Assembly: GCF_001553565.1 (NCBI RefSeq)
Contig: NZ_CP014228.1
Span: forward strand, 1,240,001-1,304,000
Reading direction: 5' to 3'
DNA length: 64,000 bases
Origin: Actinomyces radicidentis
GTDB taxonomy: Bacteria > Actinomycetota > Actinomycetes > Actinomycetales > Actinomycetaceae
Below, piece after piece: positions 1 through 8,173 of this stretch. Both the position numbers and the translations under genes were made by a program. The notes beneath the pieces are model-generated. The model ran no database searches and had not been told where the DNA came from. It worked only from the letters and a program-made list of their open reading frames with translations. The stretch's first letter is position 1, and every line of letters starts with the position of its first letter.

Positions 1-523
1 AGGTGATCGAGATCGTGCTGTCGTCGACCCGGTCCACCGAGTTGACGCCGTTAACCGGTGCCTGACGGGCGGTCGAGACGAAGGTGCCCTTGTGGAAGAG
101 GAGGACCCAACTGGCCGCCGTCGTCGGCATCTCGGCCTGGTGCAGCTCGACCCAGGACAGGGTCGCGCAGGGGTCGTAGGTGCTCGTCGGGTCGTAGTGC
201 GTGTGGTCCCAGCCGTACACGCCGCCGGTGAAGACCTCCCCGTGGTACTTGATGCTGGGCGCGGCGGAGGCGATGGCTTCCTCCGCGGTCCCGGTGCCGC
301 AGGCCTCGTCGTCGGAGGAGGCGGAGGTGCTCGCGCCGGCCTGCGTGAGCGGGGCGTCGGTGGAGGCGGACGAGGCGGAGGCGCTCGCGGAGGCCGTGGT
401 GCCGGCGGAGGCCGAGGCCGCGCCGGAGCCGGAGGTGGAGCCGGTGCCGCCGCAGCCGGCGAGGGACAGTGCGGCGGCGAGGGCGAGCGACGCCAGGGAA
501 CGGGAACGGGCCGTGGGGGTCAC
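1..523 (-). CDS. Putative secreted lipoprotein, 3' end beyond the window
   Basis: Reading leftwards from a GTG at 521-523 there is an open frame to the window edge, so the C-terminus is missing. A GAAAGGA ribosome-binding site lies about 8 nt before the GTG, which decides the start. The product begins with a short basic stretch, a hydrophobic helix and a lipobox (LSLAGC, Cys near residue 24), so it should be exported and lipid-anchored. A Ser/Ala/Thr-rich low-complexity linker of about 45 residues follows, then a globular part containing YGWDHTHYDPTSTYDPC and ASWVLLFHKGTFV. I do not recognise the family; a surface-exposed lipoprotein with a LppP/LprE-like fold is possible but unproven. Confidence 0.75.
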   Translation of the reverse strand, partial: MTPTARSRSLASLALAAALSLAGCGGTGSTSGSGAASASAGTTASASASASSASTDAPLTQAGASTSASSDDEACGTGTAEEAIASAAPSIKYHGEVFTGGVYGWDHTHYDPTSTYDPCATLSWVELHQAEMPTTAASWVLLFHKGTFVSTARQAPVNGVNSVDRVDDSTISIT

Positions 524-620
524 GGGCGTGTCCTTTCACGCAAGAGGGATGTCAGGGGCGACCCTAGGCAGTTCCTGTGCGTGCGGGGCGGCGTCGACGA
601 TACCGAGACCGACCCGGGAT

Positions 621-653
621 GAAACCGCGATGCGCCCGTGATGACGCGGTTTC
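621..653 (-). terminator. Hairpin downstream of the amidohydrolase gene
   Basis: GAAACCGCG at 621-629 and CGCGGTTTC at 645-653 form a perfect 9-bp stem with a 15-nt loop, 14 nt beyond the amidohydrolase stop. It is the likely intrinsic terminator of that gene, although no U-tract follows. Confidence 0.55.
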
Positions 654-666
654 GCCGGCGCCGCGC

Positions 667-2274
667 TCAGCGGCGGAAGACGACCTCCCCGCCCAGCACC
701 GTCGCCAGCGGCCGCACTGCCCCCAGCGCCTCGGCGTCGAGCCCCAGCGGGTTCTCGCCCAGCACGACGAGGTCCGCGGTCCCGACGCCCACCGGGCCGG
801 CCCCGTCCACGGAGGATGCCAGCGCCTCCTCCGGCGTGAGTCGCTGCTCCGGGGACCACACCTCACCCGTCGGCGTCACGCGCCCGACCCCGGCGGACAT
901 CGCCAGCCACGGGTCCAGCGGCGCCACCGGCGCGTCCGAGCCGAGCTCGAGCGCACCGCCCGCGGCGACCATGTCCGCGAAGGCGTAGGCGCGATCCTTC
1001 CGTCCCGGCCAGATCCGGTCCACCATCGCCCAGTCGTCGATGAGGTGCGCCGGCTGCACCGAGAAGTGCGCCCCGCAGGCCACGAGCGTCGCCAGTGCGC
1101 CCTCGGGCCCGGCGTCCGCCGGCATGAGCTGCGCGTGCTCGATCCGACCCCGCGCGCCCGAGGCTCGGAAGGCGACCGCGGTGTCCGCGATCGCGGCGTC
1201 GCCGATCGAGTGGATCGCCACCTCGTAGCCCGCCTCCCGCGCCCGCGTCATGAGCGCCGTCAGCTCCTCCGGCCCGACGTTCGCGATGCCGTGCGGGTGC
1301 TCGCCGCCGACCTCCGCCGGGTAGGGGTCGGCCAGGTGCGCGCTCGCGGTCCCGAGGGAGCCGTCGGCGATGATCTTGAGCGGCCCGCGCGTGACGAGGG
1401 GCGTGCCGTCCCCGGCCAGCGGCGTCCCCGGCATCGGGTCCCCGGTGCGCAGGCCCGCCGCGATCGACTCCTCGAGCCGGTCCCGGTACACGGCCGAACG
1501 GATGCGCGGCACGGCGACGGCGCGGCCGGCCTCCGCTGTGAGGCGGGTCAGCAGCTCACCCCACGACGACGGCGCCGTCCAGGACATGTCGACCACGCCG
1601 ATGACGCCGCGGGACAGGGTGTCCGCGAAGAGCGCGCGGTAGCCGGACTCGCGGCCCTCGCGGTTGCCGGGGACCTCGTCGAGGCGGTTGACGACGTCGA
1701 ACCAGACGTCCTCCCGCACGGGCGCGCCCGGGTCGGCGTCGGTGGCGGCGGGCAGCCCGAGGATCCGCAGCGCCGCGGAGTTGAGCCAGCCGGAGTGGAA
1801 GTCGCCGGATGCGAGGACGGTCGGGACGTCGCCGGTGACGGCGTCAAGCTCGGCGACCGTGGGGATCCGCGGCCAGTTCGACAGGCGGTGCCCGCAGGCC
1901 TGGATGGTGAGGGGCCGGGTGTCGGCGGCCTCGGCGTCGCGCAGCGCGGTGGCGACGAGGACGAGCGCCTCCTCCGCGGAGCGCGTGGTGGTCGTGTCGA
2001 TGCGGAAGCGCTGGGCGGCCTCCTGGTCGAGGTGGGCGTGGCCGTCCCACAGACCCGGGATGAGGAAGGCGCCCTCGACGTCGAGGACCTCCGTGCCGTC
2101 GCCCGCCGCGGACAGGTCGGGGCTGACCTCGCGGACGACGCCGCCCTCCATCAGCAGGTCGACCGGCTCGCGGACCGCTGGGGCCGGCGTGGTGGTGCCC
2201 GAGGCTCGCAGGCGGCTCAGCTCGGCCTGGGAGCGGAAGGGGAGCGGGCGGGCGTGGCGGATGAGCAGGCTCAT
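667..2274 (-). CDS. YtcJ-like metal-dependent amidohydrolase
   Basis: 535 residues of the amidohydrolase-3 (YtcJ/ExeI) branch of the metal-dependent hydrolase superfamily, cytosolic. The metal-binding signature DGHAHL is near residue 80. Typical family segments follow in order: HSGWLNSAALRILGL, the phosphate-free loop ADGSLGTASAHL, the metal-site histidines in AIHSIGDAAI and IEHAQL, and the C-terminal aspartate in ELGSDAPVAPLDPW. The substrate cannot be told from sequence; N-substituted formamides or imides are usual guesses for this family. The ATG is preceded by no Shine-Dalgarno sequence but by GACAAT exactly 6 nt upstream, a weak example of the leaderless pattern seen elsewhere in the window. 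It stands alone between the lipoprotein and hrpB. Confidence 0.85.
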   Translation of the reverse strand: MSLLIRHARPLPFRSQAELSRLRASGTTTPAPAVREPVDLLMEGGVVREVSPDLSAAGDGTEVLDVEGAFLIPGLWDGHAHLDQEAAQRFRIDTTTTRSAEEALVLVATALRDAEAADTRPLTIQACGHRLSNWPRIPTVAELDAVTGDVPTVLASGDFHSGWLNSAALRILGLPAATDADPGAPVREDVWFDVVNRLDEVPGNREGRESGYRALFADTLSRGVIGVVDMSWTAPSSWGELLTRLTAEAGRAVAVPRIRSAVYRDRLEESIAAGLRTGDPMPGTPLAGDGTPLVTRGPLKIIADGSLGTASAHLADPYPAEVGGEHPHGIANVGPEELTALMTRAREAGYEVAIHSIGDAAIADTAVAFRASGARGRIEHAQLMPADAGPEGALATLVACGAHFSVQPAHLIDDWAMVDRIWPGRKDRAYAFADMVAAGGALELGSDAPVAPLDPWLAMSAGVGRVTPTGEVWSPEQRLTPEEALASSVDGAGPVGVGTADLVVLGENPLGLDAEALGAVRPLATVLGGEVVFRR

Positions 2275-2442
2275 GGGCGCATTGTCCTCGCGGGGCTCTC
2301 CAGGCGCGGAGGCTGTCCACCAGGGCGCCTCAGAACTCGCCTGAGCCGTGGGCGCCGGCCATCGTCGCAGGTCAGGGGTCTGCAGCCCCGGCGGTCGGCG
2401 GTGCGATCCGTCCCTGAGGCGCCCTCGTGGACAGGTTCCCCC

Positions 2443-5139
2443 TCAGCCGCGCTTCTTGGTCCCGCGGATCGCCGGGGCCGTCCACGGGTCCTCCGGCCAC
2501 GCGTGCTTCGGGTACCGGCCGCGCAGCTCCTTGCGCACGTCCTGGTACGGCCCCGCCCAGAAGGAGCGCAGGTCGTCGGTCACCGCGACGGGCCGCCGCG
2601 CCGGGGAGAGCAGGTGGATGAGGACGGGGACGCGGCCGTCGGCCAGGCGCGGCGTGTCCGCCCAGCCGAAGCACTCCTGGACGCGCACCGCCAGCACCGG
2701 CCGGTCCAGCGGGCGCCAGCCCTCGCCCGTCTCGTCGAGGTACTCGACGCGCACGTGCGAGCCCGAGGGCACCTCGACCCGCTCCGGCGCCAGCTCGTCG
2801 AGGCGCCCCGCCTCCGGCCACGGAAGCAGTGCGCGCAGCGCGGAGAGCAGGTCGAGCCGCGCCAGGTCGAAGCGCTTGGAGCGGTGGGCGGCGGCCTCGA
2901 CGGCGGGGGCGAGCCACTCGTCGGCGCGCGCCAAGAGCGCGTCGTCGTCCATCGCCGGCCAAGGGTCTCCGAGGGCGTCATGGAGGAGCGCGAGGCGGGC
3001 GCGCAGCTCGCCGGGCGCGCGGTGGTCGTCGCCGTCCCACGGGAGGAGGTCCAGGCCGTCCCTCCGGCAGGCGTCGACGACGGCGGCCGCGATGGTCTCC
3101 GGCGACGGCGCGCTGATCGGCGTGGCCGTGAGCGTGATGGCGCCGATCGCCCGCACGCGCTCGGCGCGGACGCGCCGGCCCTCCCAGCGGGTGCGCTCCT
3201 CCTCGACGAGCCAGGGTGCGCCGACGGCGAGCGCGAGCTCCTCGTCGACGGGCGCGGCGGCCCGGATGAGGGCGTCGGAGCGCCCGGGTGCGCGGTCCAC
3301 CTCCGCGACGGCGAGCCACTCCGCGGAGGAGAGCGCCGTTCCGCGGGGGAGGTGCAGGCCGGTGCCGCCGACGGTCGCGTAGGTCGCCTCCTCGCCGGGA
3401 GTCGGTGCGGGACCGCGTCGACGGGCGATCCACTCCGGGTGGGCCAGCGCCGCGACGAGCCCGACGGTGTCGGCGAGGGTGGTGGGGGCGGGCACCACGT
3501 GGCCGGGTGCCGCGCTGGGTGAGTCCGCGCCGCTCGAGCGTCCGATCCCGGTGCCGCCCCGTCCGTGGTCCTTGACGGCCCGCTCGAGCCGCTGCGCCTC
3601 CGCCCGCCACGCGCCCGAGGCCGCCCCGCCGTCGCGGACCTGCTGGGCGAGCGCCGTGAGGTCGGAGCCAGGGGCTCGCAGGTCCGCGGTGAGCAGCGCC
3701 GTCGCCTCCGCGGCCCGCCGCGCCCCGATACGCTCCGCTGCGGCGAGCAGGGCGCGGGCCTCGCGCACCTCCGCGGGCACCGCGCCGACCGCCCGGCCCA
3801 GCGCCGTCACGTCGTCGTCGAGCAGGCCCAGGCCGTTCAGGGTCTCCCGTGCGACCGCCATCGCCGGGGCGGGCGGGTCGTCGATCCACGCCAGCCCGGC
3901 GCCGTCGGGGGTGCCCCACACGGCCAGCTCGAGGGCCGTGCGGGTGAGGTCCGCGGAGAGGATCTCGGGCGTCGGCGCCTGCGGGGCGCGCGCCCAGTCC
4001 ACCGGCGAGCAGCAGCGCAGGACGACGCCCGGCCCCTCGCGCCCGGCGCGGCCGGCCCGCTGGACCCCCGCCGAGCGCGACTCGCCGACCGTCACGAGCC
4101 CCGAGATGCCGCGGGCGACGTCGAGGCGCGGCTCGCGGGCCAGCGTCCCGTCGACGACGATCCGCACGCCCGGCACCGTCAGGGAGGACTCGGCGACGTT
4201 CGTCGAGACGACGACCCGGCGCCCGCCGGGCGCGCTCGGTCGCAGCGCCGCGTCCTGCGCGCTCGCGGACAGGCGTCCGTGCAGGGGCAGGACGTCGACG
4301 GCTCCCGCCCCGGAGGAGGGCAGGGTCGAGCGGAGGCGGGCGACGACGTCGTCGACCTCGCGGGCACCCGGCAGGAAGACGAGGGCGTCCCCGGGGAAGT
4401 CGGCTAGCGCCCGCTGGGTGGTGGCGGCGACGTGTGCGAGGAACTCCCGCGGGACGCCGCGCGGGCCCAGGCGCGGGGCGCTCGACGGCGGCTCCGCCCA
4501 GACCTCCTCGACGGGGTGCAGGGGTGAGGGGACGTCGAGGACCGGCGCGGCCTCGCCGTCGGGGCCCGCGAGCATGACGGGAAGGCGGGCGAGGTCGAGG
4601 GTCGCGGACATGGCGACGAGGACGAGGTCCTTGCGCAGGGCCCGGGCGTCGACGAGGAGGGCGAGGAGGAGGTCGGAGTCCAGCGAGCGCTCGTGGACCT
4701 CGTCGAGGACGACCGCGGCGACGCCCGGGAGGTCCGGGTCGTGCTGGAGGCGGCGAAGGAGGAGGCCGGCGGTGACGACCTCGATGCGGGTGGCGCCGGA
4801 GACCTTGCGGTCGCCGCGCACGGCGTAGCCGACGGTCCGGCCCACCGGCTCACCGAGGAGCTCGGCGAGGCGGCGGGCGGCGGCGCGGGCGGCCACGCGG
4901 CGCGGCTGGGTCACGATGACCCGGCCGGCGGCGCCGCCCGGGGAGACGGCGTCGGCGATGAGCGGTGGGACGAGGGTCGTCTTGCCCGTGCCGGGCGGAG
5001 CGGTGACGACGGCGCTGGAGCCGGCGCCGGTGAGCAGCGTGCGCAGCCCGGGCAGGCCCGCGACGACGGGCAGGTTCGGGGGAGCGGTGAGCAGGGCGGC
5101 GACCGGGTCGCTGCGGTCCGTGGGCTGCTCGGGGCTCAT
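2443..5139 (-). CDS. hrpB: HrpB-type ATP-dependent DEAH/RHA helicase
   Basis: 898-residue superfamily 2 RNA/DNA helicase. The N-terminal RecA core shows Walker A PPGTGKTT (near residue 50), DEVHERSLDSD as motif II (Val in place of the usual Phe), SATLD as motif III, NVAESSLTVPG and QRAGRAGR as motifs V and VI. The C-terminal region with HLLSPARRPVAVTDDLRSFW and RGRYPKHAWPEDPW is diagnostic of HrpB rather than HrpA. I start at the ATG at 5137-5139 because the open frame further upstream runs through the dispersed repeat at 5181, and because CAGAAT lies 6 nt before this ATG (leaderless pattern). HrpB's biological role is poorly defined. The gene is monocistronic here. Confidence 0.9.
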   Translation of the reverse strand: MSPEQPTDRSDPVAALLTAPPNLPVVAGLPGLRTLLTGAGSSAVVTAPPGTGKTTLVPPLIADAVSPGGAAGRVIVTQPRRVAARAAARRLAELLGEPVGRTVGYAVRGDRKVSGATRIEVVTAGLLLRRLQHDPDLPGVAAVVLDEVHERSLDSDLLLALLVDARALRKDLVLVAMSATLDLARLPVMLAGPDGEAAPVLDVPSPLHPVEEVWAEPPSSAPRLGPRGVPREFLAHVAATTQRALADFPGDALVFLPGAREVDDVVARLRSTLPSSGAGAVDVLPLHGRLSASAQDAALRPSAPGGRRVVVSTNVAESSLTVPGVRIVVDGTLAREPRLDVARGISGLVTVGESRSAGVQRAGRAGREGPGVVLRCCSPVDWARAPQAPTPEILSADLTRTALELAVWGTPDGAGLAWIDDPPAPAMAVARETLNGLGLLDDDVTALGRAVGAVPAEVREARALLAAAERIGARRAAEATALLTADLRAPGSDLTALAQQVRDGGAASGAWRAEAQRLERAVKDHGRGGTGIGRSSGADSPSAAPGHVVPAPTTLADTVGLVAALAHPEWIARRRGPAPTPGEEATYATVGGTGLHLPRGTALSSAEWLAVAEVDRAPGRSDALIRAAAPVDEELALAVGAPWLVEEERTRWEGRRVRAERVRAIGAITLTATPISAPSPETIAAAVVDACRRDGLDLLPWDGDDHRAPGELRARLALLHDALGDPWPAMDDDALLARADEWLAPAVEAAAHRSKRFDLARLDLLSALRALLPWPEAGRLDELAPERVEVPSGSHVRVEYLDETGEGWRPLDRPVLAVRVQECFGWADTPRLADGRVPVLIHLLSPARRPVAVTDDLRSFWAGPYQDVRKELRGRYPKHAWPEDPWTAPAIRGTKKRG

Positions 5140-5180
5140 GGCGGCATTCTGCCCCGGCCGGGTCCGTGCCTCCCCTCCGC

Positions 5181-5217
5181 CGAGATCGGGACATCCTGAC
5201 CGCGAGATCGGGACATC
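5181..5217 (+). repeat. Family 1 intergenic repeat, copy A
   Basis: CGAGATCGGGACATC occurs twice (5181-5195 and 5203-5217) with a 7-nt spacer, period 22. It lies upstream of hrpB and points away from it. CTGTGGGTGA at 5255-5264 is shared with the interior of the full-length element at 37421-37555, so this may be a decayed full copy. Confidence 0.9.
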
Positions 5218-5405
5218 TGCGCACCGGGTTCGGTCGGCGGTGGCGTCCATCGGCTGTGGGTGAGGCTCGTGGTCGGTTCTCGCGCATTCTGGTCGAGGTG
5301 CTGCACCCGGATGGTGGAAGTCCGCGGTTTCCTGCCCGGCCTGTGACAGGAGGCGCCTTGAAGTTGCGAGAACTGGCCATCCCTCGGAGCGTGATGACAA
5401 AAACA

Positions 5406-5446
5406 CTTGACACTCCCGCGCGGTCAAGCACACTGGACATGTCAAG
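5406..5446 (+). promoter_or_regulatory. Promoter and inverted-repeat operator of the XRE cassette
   Basis: TTGACA at 5407-5412 is a consensus -35 box; a weak -10 (CACACT, 5429-5434) follows at 16 nt. CTTGACA (5406-5412) and TGTCAAG (5440-5446) form an inverted repeat that embraces the promoter, and GGTCAAGC/TGTCAAGC repeat directly inside it. This would suit autoregulation by the XRE protein encoded two genes downstream. Assignment is inferred from position only. Confidence 0.5.
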
Positions 5447-5489
5447 CGAGCCTGACATTGGGCCCGCACCTCAAGGATCGAGGTCTCCC

Positions 5490-5726
5490 ATGTGCTCCTC
5501 ACGCCGCCTCACCGTCCGCGCCGCCGGGCTCCGCTCCATCGGGATGGCGCTGAGCCTCCTCGTCGTCCTCGTCGCCGCTGGCCCGCTCACGGCGCCGCTC
5601 GGCCACGCCCACACCGTCGTCGCCGCGCTCCTCCTCGTCCCCGCCCTCGGCTTCATCGTCGCCGCCAGCGTCGACGACGGCCGCGTCATCGCCCTCAAGC
5701 GCGCCGCCACCAACCAGGACCGCTGA
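5490..5726 (+). CDS. Small two-helix membrane protein of an XRE cassette
   Basis: 78 residues with two hydrophobic segments (about 18-35 and 42-60) and a basic C-terminus, so an integral membrane protein with little soluble mass. No family recognised. The ATG follows GGATCGAGG; its stop codon overlaps the next ATG (TGATG), so it is translationally coupled to the XRE regulator. Three genes (this one, the regulator at 5726 and a second membrane protein at 5907) overlap end to start and form one operon. Small membrane protein plus 60-residue Cro/CI regulator cassettes are common in Gram-positive bacteria, and the function of the membrane part is usually unknown. Confidence 0.7.
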   Translation: MCSSRRLTVRAAGLRSIGMALSLLVVLVAAGPLTAPLGHAHTVVAALLLVPALGFIVAASVDDGRVIALKRAATNQDR

Positions 5727-5914
5727 TGGACAACGACGTCCGCACCCTGCGCGAGGCCAAGGGGCTCACGCAGGCGCAGCTCGGCGAGGCGCTCGGCGTC
5801 TCCCGCCAGAGCGTCAACTCCATCGAGAAGGGGAAGTACGACCCCTCCCTCCCCCTCGCCATCGCCATCGCGCGCTTCTTCGAGCGCCCCGTCGAGGAGA
5901 TCTTCCATGCCTGA
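5726..5914 (+). CDS. Compact XRE/YozG-type helix-turn-helix regulator
   Basis: 62 residues, almost entirely one Cro/CI helix-turn-helix: LREAKGLTQAQLGEALGVSR followed by QSVNSIEKGKYDPSLPLA and the terminal FFERPVEEIF typical of the YozG subfamily. It lacks any sensory domain. The start overlaps the preceding stop by one base and its own 3' end overlaps the next gene by 8 nt. It probably controls its own operon through the CTTGACA/TGTCAAG inverted repeat at 5406-5446; this is inference. Confidence 0.9.
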   Translation: MDNDVRTLREAKGLTQAQLGEALGVSRQSVNSIEKGKYDPSLPLAIAIARFFERPVEEIFHA

Positions 5915-6392
5915 CACCCTGAACACCGCCGCCGGCACCTCCGCCGACGCCGACTCCACCCAGGTCGCTGCGAATCGCGCCCGCAAGCGGCGCGGCCGGT
6001 GGCGCGCCCTCGTCTGCTGCGCCCTCCTGGCCGTCACCTGCTGGGCGGCCGCGCTGACGCTCCCCGTGTCCTCGGAGCAGCACGACTTCCTCGTCGGCGT
6101 CGCCGCCGGCGCCGGCGTCATGACCCTCGCCTTCGGGGTCGTCCTTTTGCTCGGCCTGCGTGGGCGCGACGGCGCGCTCCCTCGGATGATGACCGGCGAG
6201 ATCGACGAGCGCGACAAGGCCGTCTGGCTGCGCGCCTGGCAGGCCACGGGCATGGCCGCCTTCGCGGGGGTGCTCCTTGGCGAGGTCGCGATCGTCCTCG
6301 GTGCGCCCGCCCAGGCGCCGCTCGCGATCCTGTCCTTCGTCCTCGTGATCGTCCTCTACGGCTCGCACGCGGTCATCGACCGCCGCATGTGA
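5907..6392 (+). CDS. Four-helix membrane protein (DUF2178-like), partner of XRE regulator
   Basis: 161 residues. After a basic, soluble N-terminus of about 35 residues there are four predicted transmembrane helices (about 36-53, 62-83, 108-127 and 131-152), with a cytosolic loop GEIDERDKAVWLRAWQATG between the second and third. A DERxK loop between helix pairs is characteristic of membrane proteins that sit next to YozG-type regulators (DUF2178 and relatives). It overlaps the regulator gene by 8 nt, so it is co-translated. No enzymatic motif is visible. Confidence 0.75.
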   Translation: MPDTLNTAAGTSADADSTQVAANRARKRRGRWRALVCCALLAVTCWAAALTLPVSSEQHDFLVGVAAGAGVMTLAFGVVLLLGLRGRDGALPRMMTGEIDERDKAVWLRAWQATGMAAFAGVLLGEVAIVLGAPAQAPLAILSFVLVIVLYGSHAVIDRRM

Positions 6393-6410
6393 CGGCGGGC
6401 GCCGCCGTCG
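6391..6410 (+). terminator. Short GC hairpin after the XRE cassette
   Basis: GACGGCG and CGCCGTC surround a 5-nt loop directly after the stop of the DUF2178-like gene. Weak terminator candidate with no U-tract. Confidence 0.35.
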
Positions 6411-6487
6411 GCCCGGACCGCCGACCACCGCGGCGTCGCGCGACCGCCCGCCCACCGGACCGCGCGCGCCCCGCCGCCGCCCGCCGA

Positions 6488-6493
6488 TAGGCT
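6488..6493 (+). promoter_or_regulatory. Leaderless -10 box of the amidotransferase gene
   Basis: TAGGCT lies 7 nt before the ATG at 6501 and no ribosome-binding site intervenes, so transcription should start at or next to the start codon. Confidence 0.5.
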
Positions 6494-6500
6494 CCCCGTC

Positions 6501-7235
6501 ATGAAGCCCTTCCTCCTCCTGGCCACGCGCGACGACGACGGCCCCGCCGACGCCGAGTACGAGGCCTTCCTCCTGCGCACCGGCCTCGACGAGCGCGACC
6601 TCGTCCGCCACCGCCTCGAGGCCGAGCCCATGCCGGAGATCGACCTCGACGACTGGTCCGGGATCATGGTGGGCGGCTCCCCCTTCAACACGACCACCCC
6701 GCAGCACGAGAAGTCGGACGTGCAGCTCCGCGTCGAGGCGGAGTTCAACGCCCTGCTCGACCGCGTCGTCGCCGAGGACTTCCCCTTCCTCGGCGCCTGC
6801 TACGGCATCGGCACCCTCGCCCGCCACCAGGGCGCCACCATCGACGACCTCTACGCCGAGGAGGTCGACGCCCCCGAGATCACGCTGACCCCGGAGGGGC
6901 GCGCCGACCCGCTGTGCGAGGGCATGTCCTCGCCCTTCCGCGCCTTCGTCGCTCACAACGACGCCATCAGCGTCCCGCCGCCGCACGCCGTCATCCTCGC
7001 CTCCTCCAAGGACTGCCCGGTCCAGATGCTGCGCATCAAGCGGAACCTCTACGCGACGCAGTTCCACCCCGAGCTCGACGGCGAGGCCTTCGCCCACCGT
7101 CAGGCCTTCTACGCGGATCACGGCTACTTCTCGCCGGAGGAGCTGCCGCAGGTGCAGGCGTGGACGCGCGCGCAGGACGTCTCCCAGTCCTGGGCGGTGC
7201 TGCGCAACTTCGCCGGGATCTACGGGCGCGACTGA
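6501..7235 (+). CDS. Class I glutamine amidotransferase-like protein (intact triad)
   Basis: 244 residues with the GATase1 fold (GMP-synthase-like stand-alone amidotransferase). The nucleophile elbow GACYG puts the catalytic Cys at residue 100, and FHPELD puts His189 and Glu191 in place, so the triad is complete. It may release ammonia from glutamine or hydrolyse a gamma-glutamyl compound; no synthetase partner is adjacent. A close paralogue on the other strand (9019-9756) has lost Cys and His. The two share the N-terminus MKPF, GGSPxN and the DCPVQMLR segment. An NAD(P)-binding reductase follows 91 nt downstream on the same strand. Confidence 0.85.
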   Translation: MKPFLLLATRDDDGPADAEYEAFLLRTGLDERDLVRHRLEAEPMPEIDLDDWSGIMVGGSPFNTTTPQHEKSDVQLRVEAEFNALLDRVVAEDFPFLGACYGIGTLARHQGATIDDLYAEEVDAPEITLTPEGRADPLCEGMSSPFRAFVAHNDAISVPPPHAVILASSKDCPVQMLRIKRNLYATQFHPELDGEAFAHRQAFYADHGYFSPEELPQVQAWTRAQDVSQSWAVLRNFAGIYGRD

Positions 7236-7326
7236 GCGCGGGCGCAGGCCGACGTCGGCCACGGGAATGCCCGGCGGCGCCGGCCCGTTGCCCTGACGGA
7301 CGCACAAGCAACCGGGAGGGTCCCTC

Positions 7327-8010
7327 ATGTCCCGCATCGTCATCATCGGCGGCCACGGCAAGGTCGCGCTCCTGCTCGCCCCGATCCTCCGCGACGCCGG
7401 CCACACGGTCGTCTCCCTCATCCGCGACGCCGACCAGGCCCCCGATATCGCCGCCGTCGGCGCCGAGCCCCTTGTCGTCTCCGTCGAGGACGCCACCCAG
7501 CAGGACATCACGGCCGCGCTCATGGGCGCCGACGCCGTCGTCTGGTCCGCCGGTGCGGGTGGCAAGGGCGGCCCGGACCGCACCGACGCCGTCGACCGCC
7601 AGGCGGCGATCCGCTCCATGGCCGCGGCCGCCGACGCCGGGGTCAAGCGCTACGTCATGGTCTCCTGGGCCGGCTCCTACGGCGACAAGCCCGTCCCCGA
7701 GGACAACGGCCTGTACAACTACGCGATGGCCAAGCTCGACGCCGACAAGCACCTCGTGGGCACGGACCTGGACTGGACGATCGTCGGCCCGGGCACCCTC
7801 ACCCTGGACGAGCCCTCCGGCGAGATCGAGGTGACCCGCGAGGTCGGCACCGCCGGCGCCCCGACGTCGCGCGCCAACGTCGCCCAGGTCATCGCGGCCG
7901 TCCTCGCCGACGACGCCACGATCCACCGCGTCATCCCCTTCAAGGACGGCTCGACGCCGATCGCCGAGGCCGTCCACGACGTCCCCGAGGAGTACGCGGA
8001 CCTCGACTGA
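7327..8010 (+). CDS. NAD(P)-binding atypical SDR (NmrA/YwnB-like)
   Basis: 227 residues. The N-terminal Rossmann motif IVIIGGHGKVALLLAP fits the GxxGxxG dinucleotide site of atypical short-chain dehydrogenases, and the family's YNYAMAKLDADKHL (Tyr...Lys) and TIVGPGTL segments are present. Relatives act as NAD(P)H-dependent reductases or redox sensors; the substrate is unknown. A GGGAGGG ribosome-binding site precedes the ATG. It lies downstream of the intact amidotransferase and convergent with the sirtuin gene. Confidence 0.85.
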   Translation: MSRIVIIGGHGKVALLLAPILRDAGHTVVSLIRDADQAPDIAAVGAEPLVVSVEDATQQDITAALMGADAVVWSAGAGGKGGPDRTDAVDRQAAIRSMAAAADAGVKRYVMVSWAGSYGDKPVPEDNGLYNYAMAKLDADKHLVGTDLDWTIVGPGTLTLDEPSGEIEVTREVGTAGAPTSRANVAQVIAAVLADDATIHRVIPFKDGSTPIAEAVHDVPEEYADLD

Positions 8011-8051
8011 GACCCATCCTCGCGCTGAGTTCGGTCAGTCGGCCCGCTGAG

Positions 8052-8091
8052 CTCGGGCGGTTCTCCCCAGCCCCGGGGAGGATCGCCCGAT
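8052..8091 (+). terminator. Bidirectional hairpin between reductase and sirtuin genes
   Basis: TCGGGCGGTTCTCC (8052 on) pairs with GGAGGATCGCCCGA (to 8091) with two mismatches, around an inner CTCCCC/GGGGAG stem. It lies between convergent genes and its right arm runs into copy B of the family 1 repeat. Confidence 0.55.
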
Positions 8092-8118
8092 CTCGTGGTC
8101 AGGACGTCCCGATCTCGC
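8086..8118 (-). repeat. Family 1 intergenic repeat, copy B
   Basis: Minus-strand CGAGATCGGGACGTC pair with single changes from the consensus, about 55 nt beyond the sirtuin stop and in the sense direction of that gene. GAGTTCGGTC upstream at 8027-8036 recurs beside copy D. Confidence 0.85.
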
Positions 8119-8173
8119 GGAGTCGTGGACGACCGGGCTCAGCGAAGGGGGTGCGGGTGGGACGCGCGGGGGC

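Noticed and set aside
577-3522. Very long plus-strand open frame opposite the amidohydrolase and hrpB genes
   Set aside because: Arg-rich translation with no domain; a by-product of high GC. The minus-strand genes have complete family motifs.
5140-5502. Extension of hrpB by 121 residues upstream
   Set aside because: The extra residues include the translation of the family 1 repeat ([10 protein letters not shown]), which shows up in several unrelated frames; the -10 box near 5146 supports the shorter start.
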